A stretch of DNA of 32,803 bases from contig JAEEWS010000032.1 in the NCBI GenBank assembly GCA_016287765.1, positions 1-32,803 of the forward strand, in the 5' to 3' direction. Source of the DNA: Lachnospiraceae bacterium (lineage in GTDB: Bacteria; Bacillota_A; Clostridia; Lachnospirales; Lachnospiraceae). The notes under the pieces were generated by a model. That model was not told the origin of the DNA and made no database searches. It saw only the letters and a list, made by a program, of their open reading frames with translations. Made by a program: the position numbers and the translations under genes. How positions within the stretch are numbered: position 1 is the stretch's first letter; each line of letters begins with the position of its first letter. This document shows positions 1-9,912 of the stretch, piece after piece.

Positions 1-598
1 TCCTGAAAAGGACCTGTGCTCGGGTGGCTCCGTCCACTCTGGCAGCTTCATCCAGGGATCTTGGAACCGTATCGAAGAAGCCCTTGGATACGTAGTAACC
101 CATTGCCGCACTGGCGGTATACACCAGGATCAAACCCGGTACCGAGCCGGCACCTGTGAAGCCCAGCTTACTGAGCACCGTATAGAGAACGATCATTGTA
201 ATGAAGCCGGGGAACATGCCCAGGATCAGCATGATGTTCATCAATGCTTTTCTTCCTCTGAATCTCATTCTGGATAAAGTGTAACTGGTGCAAAGCACTA
301 CAAAGGTATGGATCAAAGAAGAAACAGCCGCAATGATAAAGGTATTCTTATACCAGAGCAAAAACTGCACTGTCTTGTCAGCGTCCTCCACTATAAGAGC
401 TTTGTAGTTTGCAAGTCCCCACTGCTTGGGGAAAAGGTAACCCACCTGACCGGTGTTTTCACATCTGAAAGATTCACATACTATACAGAAGAAAGGGATC
501 AGCCAGATGATGGACATGAGGGTTAATATAACATAGATAACGGCATTTCCGACTGTTGTTTTGGCTTTAAGGCCCATACGTTTACGTTCAGCTCTCAT
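1..598 (-). CDS. malG: MalG-type sugar ABC transporter permease (partial, 3' end outside window)
   Basis: Inner-membrane permease of an oligosaccharide ABC importer, partner of the MalF-like protein encoded just upstream. The first 199 codons are present; the C-terminus lies beyond base 1. The visible part has an N-terminal transmembrane segment (about residues 13-35), a periplasm-facing stretch, two more hydrophobic segments, and the start of the EAA loop (DEAARVDGA) that docks on the ATPase. The ATG at 598 overlaps the malF stop in an ATGA arrangement, so the two are translationally coupled. In the MalG family about 80 residues should be missing. Substrate is inferred from neighbours (alpha-amylase, starch-binding lipoprotein) and is probably malto-oligosaccharide, but galacto-oligosaccharide cannot be excluded because a galactanase heads the operon. 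Confidence 0.93.
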   Translation of the reverse strand, partial: MRAERKRMGLKAKTTVGNAVIYVILTLMSIIWLIPFFCIVCESFRCENTGQVGYLFPKQWGLANYKALIVEDADKTVQFLLWYKNTFIIAAVSSLIHTFVVLCTSYTLSRMRFRGRKALMNIMLILGMFPGFITMIVLYTVLSKLGFTGAGSVPGLILVYTASAAMGYYVSKGFFDTVPRSLDEAARVDGATRAQVLFR

Positions 599-2121
599 TG
601 GAAATCCTCCTCATTCTTATTGGACGGCATCGCATTATATGCAATTACCGTAATGACGGATACAACCACGAAGATCATGATGGCTATTACCGCTGCCAGC
701 TTGTAGTCCGTCGTGGCTCCTGTGGTTATGTTGAATAACCAGGTGATAAGAAGGTCCGTATCCGATGCGGAGGTTCCGAATACCGTATATTTCGGATTCG
801 CTACCACACCACCGCTGGTAAGGAGATAAATAACGTTAAAGTTATTGATGTTTCCGATGAAACTTGTAAGCAGGTAAGGTCCTGTTACGAAAAGCATATA
901 AGGTAAGGTTATCTTCCTAAACTGCTGGAAGGAATTTGCACCGTCTATTCTCGCAGATTCATAAAGATCCGCAGGAATGTTCATTAAGATACCTGTTGCT
1001 ATCAACATGAGATATGGGATTCCTATCCATATATTAATAATGATAACAAGGATACGTGCATAGGTTGAGTTCTGCCAAAACTCAATGGGCCAGTCTATGA
1101 ATCCCATTTTCATAAGGAATCCGTTTATAAGACCGTTCTTTGAGAACAGCTTGGAAACATACATAAGGGATACAAACTGGGGGATCGCAATGGTAAGGAC
1201 AAGTATGCCTCTCCACATTTTCTTGAATCTGATGCCCTTCTTATTGATCATAAGCGCTACCACGATACCAAGGAAATAGTTGGTAAAGGTTGCGAAGAAG
1301 GCCCATACAAGAGTCCATCCCAAAATGTGAACGAAGGTGTAACCCAGGTTTGATCCTGAAGATGCGGAAAACAGATTTCTGAAGTTTTCCAGTCCCACCC
1401 AGCTGAAAAGAACGGTGTAACCGTTGTGCTGAGCATCGTAATTGGTGAATGCGATAAAGATCATGAAAACAATGGGAAGAACCATGAAGACGATAATGCC
1501 TGTCATAGGAAGGGCAAGCAGCGTCTTATAAAACTTATCATCTACCAATGCTTTAAGATCCTGTTTAGCGGTGGCAAGCTTTTTACCTTTGCCCAAAAGC
1601 TCTTCCGCTATCTTATTCTGCCTGATGTTCTCTCTCCACGCCCAGATGAAAGCTATGCAGAAGATAATGGTCAGCAGCGCATAAAGCAGGATAAAGAAAG
1701 AATTATCTCCGGGCTCGTTGGAATAAACATCCAGAACAGGGTTATAAACCCTTCGAACAGCTTCTGTTCCCAGCGTCTTCATCTTTCCCAGCCAGCCTAT
1801 GCCGGTGGTGATCATATATGCTATGAAGACAGCTTCAAAAACAAGGAAAAGAAGTCCGCGGAGTATCTGTCCGCGCACCAGATTTCCAAAACCCATTATA
1901 ATATATGATACTCTTGTGATCCAGGAACCCTTGGTAAATGTAGTCACCAGGTCGGAGAGTTCTCTGCCTACGCCCTTCCCAAAGACGACGACACCATGAC
2001 CGATAGTTTTTCCGAATCGCGCGAAATACAGTCCGAGAGCGACAAGGAAAAGCTTTAATTTATAAAGAAGCTTCTCCGGCCCGGAGAGTCTTATGTATTC
2101 CGATGTAGTAAGTCGTTTCAT
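595..2121 (-). CDS. malF: MalF-type sugar ABC transporter permease
   Basis: Second permease of the oligosaccharide importer, 508 aa. It has an N-terminal amphipathic stretch, hydrophobic segments near residues 70-105 and 140-165, then the core permease helices from about 205. The EAA loop is YESARIDGANSF with its Glu near residue 388. The start was placed at the ATG at 2121, because GGGAGGAG lies 8 nt before it. A longer frame opens at 2190, but that ATG lies inside a hairpin and has no ribosome binding site. The extra N-terminal membrane segments resemble MalF/GanP rather than short UgpA-type permeases. It follows malE after a 109-bp spacer holding a stable stem-loop and overlaps malG by 4 bp. 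No ATPase gene is in the window; related Gram-positive systems use a shared MsmX-type ATPase. Confidence 0.94.
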   Translation of the reverse strand: MKRLTTSEYIRLSGPEKLLYKLKLFLVALGLYFARFGKTIGHGVVVFGKGVGRELSDLVTTFTKGSWITRVSYIIMGFGNLVRGQILRGLLFLVFEAVFIAYMITTGIGWLGKMKTLGTEAVRRVYNPVLDVYSNEPGDNSFFILLYALLTIIFCIAFIWAWRENIRQNKIAEELLGKGKKLATAKQDLKALVDDKFYKTLLALPMTGIIVFMVLPIVFMIFIAFTNYDAQHNGYTVLFSWVGLENFRNLFSASSGSNLGYTFVHILGWTLVWAFFATFTNYFLGIVVALMINKKGIRFKKMWRGILVLTIAIPQFVSLMYVSKLFSKNGLINGFLMKMGFIDWPIEFWQNSTYARILVIIINIWIGIPYLMLIATGILMNIPADLYESARIDGANSFQQFRKITLPYMLFVTGPYLLTSFIGNINNFNVIYLLTSGGVVANPKYTVFGTSASDTDLLITWLFNITTGATTDYKLAAVIAIMIFVVVSVITVIAYNAMPSNKNEEDFQ

Positions 2122-2167
2122 ATGAACGCTCCTCCCGAATATTTGAATTACCTTCTCCTCCCAAAAG

Positions 2168-2200
2168 CGTATCGAGAATGCGCAGTGCATCCTCGATACG
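2168..2200 (-). other. Stem-loop in the malE-malF spacer
   Basis: Arms CGTATCGAG and CTCGATACG (9 bp, perfect) enclose a second short stem ATGC/GCAT, with one A-C mismatch between. It lies just 3' of the malE stop and about 45 nt before malF. No T tract follows on the minus strand, so it is more likely an mRNA 3'-stabilising or partial-attenuation structure than a full terminator, like the REP structures in the E. coli malE-malF gap. Confidence 0.6.
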
Positions 2201-2230
2201 TATAGGTTAAATCATTATTTCTAAAATATC

Positions 2231-4039
2231 TTACTTTGCAATAAGTTCTACAGAGAAATCTGCATTGAGCTTAATGTAATATGTTCCGTCGGTCTCAACA
2301 ACGAAGTTGCTTGAAGGATAAGCCACATCCCAGTTCTTGCCCTGACGTACCTTGAACTCAACGCCCTTAGCCATTGTGTATGCTTCGGTTGTCTTCCATG
2401 TGCCGTCTGCTGCGATCTCCATAGGAAGGTCGATGGTCCAGCCGTCACCGTTGATGCTTCCGATAACTGTGAAGCCATAGATGTCGCTGCTCTTTTCAAG
2501 AGCGATGGAACCTGTGTTGCTTGCCTTGTCATATGTAAACTTAACAAAGTAATAGCCTGCTTCCTCTACCTTGAAGTTTGCACCGCCGGCCAGTCCGTCG
2601 CCACCGATGTTAACATCCCAGCTCTTGCCCTGACGTGTCTTGAATTCGTCGCCTGCAACAAAAAGGATCTTATCGGAGTGCCATACACCCTTGGAATCGC
2701 AGGTCATAGGAATGTCTGTTGCCCATCCGTCACCGTTCATGGAACCGATAACAGACCAAGCTTCCTTCTCGTCAACGCTCATTGCGAAAAGACCGCCGAT
2801 GGTATCCTGGTAGTCCTGAAGAGCTTTCTTGAGCTCGGCATCTGTTGTAGCTGTCTTTGCGGATACTGCATATACTTTCGCGATATCCCACCAGGAACCG
2901 TGGATCTGGCCCTGAGGAATAGCATATTTATTCTGAAGGCCGAGTGCTGAAAGAGCTACGTCCTTCTGAACGGCTTCGGATGCCATTGCCTTCTTGTTGG
3001 AAGGTCCCCAGCCCTTGGATTCAAATCTCTGAACCTGGCACTCTTCGCCTGTGAGATAAAGAGCAAGCTTCTGAAGAACCGCTGCTCTCTTGGCATCTGT
3101 CTGGGGCTTTACTCCGAGAAGCTTGTTACCTGAGAAAGAGCCGAGGTGATATTCCTTACCGTCAACAGTGAAGGACGGAAGATCTGTAGCTGCGAAGTTG
3201 GCTCCGAGCCCCTTCTTGGCATCATCAAGTCCCCATGTACCGGAGATTACTACTGCTGAAGGAACTGCTGCAGAGAAATCGGCTGTGGAAGAAGATGAGT
3301 TGTAGCTGCTGGACTTGAGAAGCTTCTGCATTCCCTTAAGAGCGATAACGCCCTTATCGGAATTGAAATCATCATTAACGCTTACGAACTCACCGTTCTC
3401 GTCTGTGATCCATTCGGATTTGCAGCCTGCACCGAAGAAGAATGCTGCGTTGTACCAAGCGGAGGTTTCAAGCTCCATGGAGAAGAGTCTTCCTGCCTTT
3501 TCGCAGTCTGCAATGATCTTCTCAAGGGAATCAAGATCGCTCTCGGGAATGACGGACTTGTCATAGTACATGAAATATCCGTTATCCGCGGTCAAAGGAT
3601 AGCAGTAGATTGTTCCGCCTACGGAAGCTGCACGAACAGATCCTGCATCGTTCATCTCTGTGACCTGAGCCGCTGTAGCTTCACCGAGAGGTGAAAGAGC
3701 TCCTGCCATTACAAGACGAGCCAGCTGATCCTGCGCGAAGCAGAAGATATCAGCGCCGTCTTCAACGGATGTGATCATGAGTGTAGCGGAATCTGATTCC
3801 GAAACACCCTCGATCGTAGCATTCAGAACGATGCCCGGGTTATCTGCCTCGAACTTATCGATCTGCTGCTCTGTTAACGCCTTTACACCGTCGACTTCCG
3901 ATACCCAAACGGTAATATCATATGTTCCGTTAAGTGCGGAAAGATCATCGGTTTTTTCTTTTTTGCCGCATCCTGCCACGCCAATTACCATAATAAATGC
4001 CATAGCAAGAGCGAAGATAGATGTAAGTCTTTTCTTCAT
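2231..4039 (-). CDS. malE: MalE-like sugar-binding lipoprotein with two C-terminal SusE/SusF-like modules
   Basis: Extracellular lipid-anchored solute-binding protein (602 aa) that captures oligosaccharide for the MalF/MalG permeases. The signal peptide ends in a lipobox VAGC with Cys24 as lipidation site. Residues about 38-425 are a family 1 binding protein with the usual alternating alpha/beta pattern. After it come two homologous modules of about 80 residues, near 428-515 and 523-602. Each starts with VIGSxNGDGW, continues through a D(I/L)PM strand and carries F(K)xRQGKxWDV. This pattern resembles the starch-binding repeats of Bacteroidetes SusE/SusF. The repeats make the protein about 200 residues longer than ordinary MalE. 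The start is supported by an AGAGGAG site. Hairpins lie on both sides of the gene. Substrate is inferred to be starch-derived maltodextrin. Confidence 0.9.
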   Translation of the reverse strand: MKKRLTSIFALAMAFIMVIGVAGCGKKEKTDDLSALNGTYDITVWVSEVDGVKALTEQQIDKFEADNPGIVLNATIEGVSESDSATLMITSVEDGADIFCFAQDQLARLVMAGALSPLGEATAAQVTEMNDAGSVRAASVGGTIYCYPLTADNGYFMYYDKSVIPESDLDSLEKIIADCEKAGRLFSMELETSAWYNAAFFFGAGCKSEWITDENGEFVSVNDDFNSDKGVIALKGMQKLLKSSSYNSSSSTADFSAAVPSAVVISGTWGLDDAKKGLGANFAATDLPSFTVDGKEYHLGSFSGNKLLGVKPQTDAKRAAVLQKLALYLTGEECQVQRFESKGWGPSNKKAMASEAVQKDVALSALGLQNKYAIPQGQIHGSWWDIAKVYAVSAKTATTDAELKKALQDYQDTIGGLFAMSVDEKEAWSVIGSMNGDGWATDIPMTCDSKGVWHSDKILFVAGDEFKTRQGKSWDVNIGGDGLAGGANFKVEEAGYYFVKFTYDKASNTGSIALEKSSDIYGFTVIGSINGDGWTIDLPMEIAADGTWKTTEAYTMAKGVEFKVRQGKNWDVAYPSSNFVVETDGTYYIKLNADFSVELIAK

Positions 4040-4062
4040 TGTCTTCTCTCCTCTTATATTAT

Positions 4063-4088
4063 TTAAAGTCGCCTTATTGCGACTTTAA
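4063..4088 (-). other. Perfect stem-loop between amylase gene and malE
   Basis: A perfect 10-bp inverted repeat (TTAAAGTCGC / GCGACTTTAA) with a 6-nt loop. It sits 23 nt after the amylase stop and ends 23 nt before the malE start, next to its ribosome binding site. Neither strand has a T run after it, so a factor-independent terminator is unlikely. An mRNA processing or 5'-protecting structure for malE is more plausible. Confidence 0.6.
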
Positions 4089-4111
4089 TCCAGGATTGGT
4101 TATGTGCGTTC

Positions 4112-5701
4112 CTATCTAAGGATCACACTGGTCTGAGGACCTAAGGTCAATGTGGTTCCGGAGAGCTTTGCCTCTCCCTGACCGATAAAGTCAGCCACCT
4201 TTAACTTTGAGGGGTCTATGTCCCCGCACACGGAAAGGTCCACTTCCGTCTGCTTATCGTTGGTATTGTGCAAAAGGACCACAGTGGAATCACCGTAGGT
4301 GATCTTAAAGCCTCCGAAGGTGGAAGCACCGAAGTCAAGAGCTTTATAGTCGCCTCTTGCTATTTCCGGATACTTGTTTCTGAGAGCGATGAGCTTAGAG
4401 TAATAATTCAGAAGGCTGCTCTCGTTCTCCAGCTGTTCTTTTACAGTTCCGTTGGTTTGCTTTGAACGCTCATAAGTCGTTCCCTCCGGGTCTTTTACGG
4501 TATCACCGTCTCCCCAGTTCATGGCAAGTCTTCTGTTAGCATCCGTATTGGCACTGCCTCTGGATCCCTTAAGCCCGATCTCTTCACCGTAATATATAAA
4601 GGGCGATCCGTAACTTAGGATGTAAAGATTTGCCGCCATCTCGGCTCTGTGGGTGGCAAGTGTCAGATAACCCGCTGCCCTGTCCATATCATGGTTTGAA
4701 ATGAACGGTATGGTCATTCCTTCGGGATTTGCCGATAACACCTTGTCCTGATAGCTTTCCACGTAACTCGTATAAACGGATATGTTCCCTCGCTTTGCCG
4801 CGTTTGCAATATACCCTTCCGCCTGTGCCATCTGGAAATCGAAGCAGTTAAGAGCGGTAATATATTGCAACGTCTCCGCATCCGCAGACCAGCATTCGCC
4901 GACACAATATATGTCCGGCTTAAGCGCTTTCAGCTCGGTCATATATTCTTTCCAGAATGCTACAGACTCCGGAGTGTTTCCGTAGTAGATGTACTTGATG
5001 GCATCGAACCGGAAACCGTCCACACCCAGATCCAGCCAATACTTGGCCACATTCAGCATCTCAGCCCTGACTTCTTCATTGTCATAATTTAGTTCGGGCA
5101 TGTCGGTGGAGAAGTTGCATTCGTAATAATGGTCGGTTCCGGGGATCTTTGAATAGGAACAACCGGAATTTCTTCCTTCCAAAGTTGCCCAGGAATAGAA
5201 GTTGTAATACCTGTCATCCGTTTTCCCGTTTTTGTGGGCCAGGAGGAAGCGTTGAAACCAGATGCTTGAGGTGGAGGTGTGATTAACCACCAGGTCAAGG
5301 ATGACTTTAACATTTCGCTCATGGCATATATCCAAAAGCTCTTTCAGATCCTCTTCCGTCCCAAAGTCCGGATCGATCCGATTGTAGCTTGTGGCATCGT
5401 ATTTATGATAGCTGGGAGATGCAAATATGGGGGAAAGCCACAGCCCCTGCACACCCAGGCTCTTACCGGAGTTTACATCGCCGTCGTTCAGGTAATCCAT
5501 CCTGTTGATGATACCTCGCAGATCTCCGATCCCATCTCCGTCAGAATCCGAAAAGGATCCCACAAAAATCTGATAAAATACTCTGAAATTATCATCTATG
5601 GTGTCCGGCTGCTTTTTTCCGCAACCGTAAACGCCTATGATCAAAGACGCGAGAAGCAATAATGCAGTTGTTTTCTTAAATATTTTTTTCACTTTTCGCA
5701 T
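4112..5701 (-). CDS. GH13 alpha-amylase family lipoprotein
   Basis: Extracellular, membrane-anchored alpha-amylase or neopullulanase-like enzyme (529 aa) expected to cut alpha-1,4-glucans to maltodextrins for the downstream importer. The signal peptide ends in VYGC, with lipidated Cys27. GH13 motifs are complete: region I DLVVNH (136-141), region II GFRFDAIK with nucleophile Asp233, region III GECW with acid/base Glu269, and region IV FISNHD with Asp338. A DSDGDGIGD stretch (52-60) is the N-terminal calcium-binding loop seen in oligo-1,6-glucosidase-like members. The C-terminal beta domain starts near residue 445; no carbohydrate-binding module is fused. AGGAAG precedes the ATG. It follows the GH53 gene by 16 nt and is co-transcribed with it. 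Exact specificity (endo-amylase, maltogenic or debranching) cannot be set from motifs alone. Confidence 0.93.
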   Translation of the reverse strand: MRKVKKIFKKTTALLLLASLIIGVYGCGKKQPDTIDDNFRVFYQIFVGSFSDSDGDGIGDLRGIINRMDYLNDGDVNSGKSLGVQGLWLSPIFASPSYHKYDATSYNRIDPDFGTEEDLKELLDICHERNVKVILDLVVNHTSTSSIWFQRFLLAHKNGKTDDRYYNFYSWATLEGRNSGCSYSKIPGTDHYYECNFSTDMPELNYDNEEVRAEMLNVAKYWLDLGVDGFRFDAIKYIYYGNTPESVAFWKEYMTELKALKPDIYCVGECWSADAETLQYITALNCFDFQMAQAEGYIANAAKRGNISVYTSYVESYQDKVLSANPEGMTIPFISNHDMDRAAGYLTLATHRAEMAANLYILSYGSPFIYYGEEIGLKGSRGSANTDANRRLAMNWGDGDTVKDPEGTTYERSKQTNGTVKEQLENESSLLNYYSKLIALRNKYPEIARGDYKALDFGASTFGGFKITYGDSTVVLLHNTNDKQTEVDLSVCGDIDPSKLKVADFIGQGEAKLSGTTLTLGPQTSVILR

Positions 5702-5717
5702 CTCTTTCTTCCTATAT

Positions 5718-7697
<1,980 letters not shown>

Positions 7698-7702
7698 CTA
7701 CA

Positions 7703-7731
7703 AATATAGCACGGTTTAGTAAATTTGTCTA
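7703..7731 (-). promoter_or_regulatory. Predicted promoter of the GH53-amylase-malEFG operon
   Basis: On the minus strand TAGACA (7731-7726) and TATATT (7708-7703) are separated by exactly 17 bp. The predicted start point is about 7697, within or next to the ribosome binding site, which would give a very short leader. That makes the call uncertain; a second promoter further up is possible. Confidence 0.45.
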
Positions 7732-7734
7732 CAT

Positions 7735-7758
7735 TTTTTTGGTAACGTTTCCAAAAAA
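7735..7758. promoter_or_regulatory. LacI/GalR-type operator dyad
   Basis: A 24-bp palindrome with a single mismatched pair; its core is TTGGTAACGTTTCCAA (7739-7754). The central AACGTT with flanking GG/CC is typical of LacI-family operators, and the site is one position away from the CcpA cre consensus. It sits 4 bp upstream of the predicted -35 box of the GH53 operon. No LacI-family gene is in the window. Confidence 0.55.
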
Positions 7759-7776
7759 TTTCGTAACATTTCGAAA
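7759..7776. promoter_or_regulatory. Second, weaker dyad next to the operator
   Basis: TTTCGTAACATTTCGAAA is an imperfect palindrome (arms TTTCG/CGAAA) directly beside the first dyad. On the minus strand the same hairpin is followed by TTTTTT, so it may instead be a weak terminator for the upstream zinc-ribbon gene, whose stop codon is 4 bp away. Confidence 0.35.
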
Positions 7777-7779
7777 CCA

Positions 7780-7998
7780 TCAGTCAAAATCCTCGAGTTT
7801 AAAGCGTTTTTTCATGGCTCCGTACCTGAAACGGGCCATCTCATTCTTCTCCAAAACGTCCTTCTCACTGCCTCTGTATTGGCAGCGAAGGCAGTAATAT
7901 TCTTTCTTATCTTTATCGTAGAACATATCTATGTCCAGATCCCTCATAAAACATGAAGGGCATCTGAAATTCAATTTTCCTTTGCCAGCCTGAGCCAT
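7780..7998 (-). CDS. Zinc-ribbon small protein of unknown function
   Basis: A 72-aa protein. CPSC (Cys13, Cys16) and CLRC (Cys36, Cys39) form a rubredoxin-like or zinc-ribbon knuckle pair; the C-terminal third is basic (KKRFKLEDFD). No signal peptide or membrane segment is seen, so it is cytoplasmic. AGGAGG lies 7 nt before the ATG. It overlaps the 3' end of the 613-aa gene by 28 bp and is therefore translationally coupled to it. I do not recognise a specific family; nucleic-acid binding or a structural role are possible but unproven. Confidence 0.8.
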   Translation of the reverse strand: MAQAGKGKLNFRCPSCFMRDLDIDMFYDKDKKEYYCLRCQYRGSEKDVLEKNEMARFRYGAMKKRFKLEDFD

Positions 7999-9812
7999 GT
8001 GGTAACCTCCTGTCCCTGACTTATCTTCGTCTTGTATCCCAGGGTATACATGGGAGAAAACGCATATCCTTCTTTATAATATCCCGTTGCGTTTTTATCA
8101 TCGCATTCCATTGAAACTACGGTCTCTATGGGGGGTATCTCTACGCTGACGCTTATCGCGCCTGCCACTTCCTTTTCCCTGCAGGCATATGCATACTCGA
8201 CACTTTCGGTCTTTCCCTCTTTATCTGTGAGCTTCAAGGTCAGCCCCGTCATATCTTCGGGATATTCCGTGGTTCCGTAGCAGCCCACCATATATTCGTT
8301 AAGCTCTATTTCTGCTCCGGGATCGGTGCTTTTTAGGATCTCTCTTCTGATCTCTACGGAAGAATCCCCTTCCCTGAACATGACCCCGGTCTGCAAGGTG
8401 ATCGTAAGATCCTGAAACTCTATTTCCACCGGATCCAAGGTCAAAATTCTCTTTCCGCCCTCGTTTGAAAAATGAGCCTTAGTCCTGCAGAGGCAAAGGT
8501 CCACCTCTTCTCCCTTATAGGAAAGCTTTGCGGAGCGGACTGTTCCTTCCCCCGCATAGTGAGTGAAATAACCCGCCCTATACTTTTCCTGGATAAGGAA
8601 AGGGTAGGATGCATCCTGAACGTGCTTTGTACCTATGCCTACAGGCCATTCGAGTTTTGCCACATATGGCCTTAAGTCAACTATCGCTCCGCCCTGATCC
8701 ATGTTTACACAGGCTCTCATAAAGGGATCGCAATACCAGAAAAGCTGCTTGTCGGAACCGTAGAGAATGTCTCTCCAAAGAGCGCATTCAGGCTCGGTGT
8801 AGGTCTTTTTCTCCCTGTACCTGTCCGCAAATTCAGCCATGGTAAGGTCTTCCAGAACCCCCTCTTTTTTAAGCTTTCCGTAGTAGGCGCATCCATCCTC
8901 GTAAGACTTGAGAAGCAGTTCATAAGGCGCTTCCCACCTGCCCATCTTGTTCATCCACCCCGGCCCTACGAACATCATGTTATAGGCATATCCGTTATTG
9001 TACTTGGCCAATGACCTGTATTGATCGATGAGATTAAAAAGATAAGGATATTCCCAGGTCTCGGAGTCGTAGATCATCCCTCTCAAAACATTCTGTGGAT
9101 GAGTACCGAAATTGCTCCCGTTACCGTCATAGCAGGCGATAAGATCCCTGGAAAGATGAGGGATGGCAACAATGCCGGAATCCTCTTCTTTATTTGCTGC
9201 GGGGGCGTGGGTGTTCTGTTTCGAAGGTATCCAGGGTGCCCAGGGACCTCCGTCCATAAGAGTGTACCAGGAATTGTTGCAGGTGTGATAAGCCTTGGGG
9301 CCTTCTTCCCAACAGGTGGCAACAGCACATTTTACCGAGGGATACTTTCCTTTTATATAATTTATGAGATCCGCATCCATGTAATAGGAGCCTGTGGACT
9401 CCGGCCAAAAACCGAATTTCTCATAAAACTTCCCGAACACATCGTCCACAATGGACTTCTTATCTTCCATGGAAAACATCCAGATACAAAAATCCTTGGT
9501 GTGATATTTTTCCCTGAATTCCTTGCAGGGCAGCCCCAACAAGGTAAGGGCGATCTCGTCACCGTATTTCTCATGATGCTCTTTTGCGATCTCCACCGCC
9601 TCATCATTAAACAGAGAGGCATACGTCATCTGGATGGTCGTCTTGAGTCCGTTCCTATGGGCGATTTCCTGCTGGGTTTTAAAGATATCCAGAGATTCGG
9701 TCAAAAGATCTTTTCTGGTGATATCCTCACCCTTTCCCTGACCCGTGATCTTTTCCGCATATTCCGGTACCATCTCAGGTCTGTGAATAATGTTTACTAT
9801 AAATTTATCCAT
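7971..9812 (-). CDS. Large protein of unknown function, possible carbohydrate-active barrel
   Basis: A 613-aa protein without signal peptide or membrane helix, so predicted cytoplasmic. The N-terminal half (about 1-330) looks like an alpha/beta barrel: FIVNIIHRPE opening, IQMTYASLFND, a GSYYMDADLINYIK stretch, CAVATCWEEG and an aromatic WYTLMDGGPWAPW segment. The layout recalls polysaccharide-deacetylase/GH57-like barrels, and possibly the DUF3863/DUF3864 proteins known from Bacteroides; I am not certain. The C-terminal half (about 370-613) is beta-rich with TLDPVEIEF and TITLQTGVMF strands, like accessory domains of glycosidases. The start at 9812 (MDKFIVN) is chosen because GAGG lies 6 nt upstream; earlier in-frame ATGs lack such a site. 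It has its own promoter and is followed by the overlapping zinc-ribbon gene. Confidence 0.8.
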   Translation of the reverse strand: MDKFIVNIIHRPEMVPEYAEKITGQGKGEDITRKDLLTESLDIFKTQQEIAHRNGLKTTIQMTYASLFNDEAVEIAKEHHEKYGDEIALTLLGLPCKEFREKYHTKDFCIWMFSMEDKKSIVDDVFGKFYEKFGFWPESTGSYYMDADLINYIKGKYPSVKCAVATCWEEGPKAYHTCNNSWYTLMDGGPWAPWIPSKQNTHAPAANKEEDSGIVAIPHLSRDLIACYDGNGSNFGTHPQNVLRGMIYDSETWEYPYLFNLIDQYRSLAKYNNGYAYNMMFVGPGWMNKMGRWEAPYELLLKSYEDGCAYYGKLKKEGVLEDLTMAEFADRYREKKTYTEPECALWRDILYGSDKQLFWYCDPFMRACVNMDQGGAIVDLRPYVAKLEWPVGIGTKHVQDASYPFLIQEKYRAGYFTHYAGEGTVRSAKLSYKGEEVDLCLCRTKAHFSNEGGKRILTLDPVEIEFQDLTITLQTGVMFREGDSSVEIRREILKSTDPGAEIELNEYMVGCYGTTEYPEDMTGLTLKLTDKEGKTESVEYAYACREKEVAGAISVSVEIPPIETVVSMECDDKNATGYYKEGYAFSPMYTLGYKTKISQGQEVTTWLRLAKEN

Positions 9813-9834
9813 TCTTATCCTCATTTCATTTCTG

Positions 9835-9857
9835 TATGCGCAATAAATATGCGCAAT
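9835..9857 (-). repeat. Tandem direct repeat in the leader of the 613-aa gene
   Basis: Two identical 10-mers TATGCGCAAT at 9835-9844 and 9848-9857, repeating every 13 bp, lie between the predicted transcription start and the ribosome binding site. They could be regulator or RNA-binding sites in the leader. Confidence 0.5.
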
Positions 9858-9874
9858 CGGTTGCTCTATATTTA

Positions 9875-9903
9875 ATCTTAACAAGGATCTTTCCCCCGGT
9901 CAA
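9875..9903 (-). promoter_or_regulatory. Promoter of the 613-aa gene
   Basis: Minus-strand TTGACC (9903-9898) and TAAGAT (9880-9875) with a 17-bp spacer. The predicted start point is near 9868, giving a leader of about 55 nt. Confidence 0.65.
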
Positions 9904-9912
9904 TGTAAATGT

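Noticed and set aside
308..526. Plus-strand 72-aa frame
   Set aside because: Opposite strand of malG; no features of its own.
2122..2190. Longer malF start at 2190
   Set aside because: The ATG lies in a hairpin loop arm and has no ribosome binding site; ATG 2121 has GGGAGGAG at 8 nt.
4063..4088. Hairpin as a terminator between amylase and malE
   Set aside because: No T run on either side, and both genes belong to one pathway.
9021..9875. Long plus-strand open frame (284 aa)
   Set aside because: Mirror of the 613-aa gene; no family pattern and no plausible promoter.
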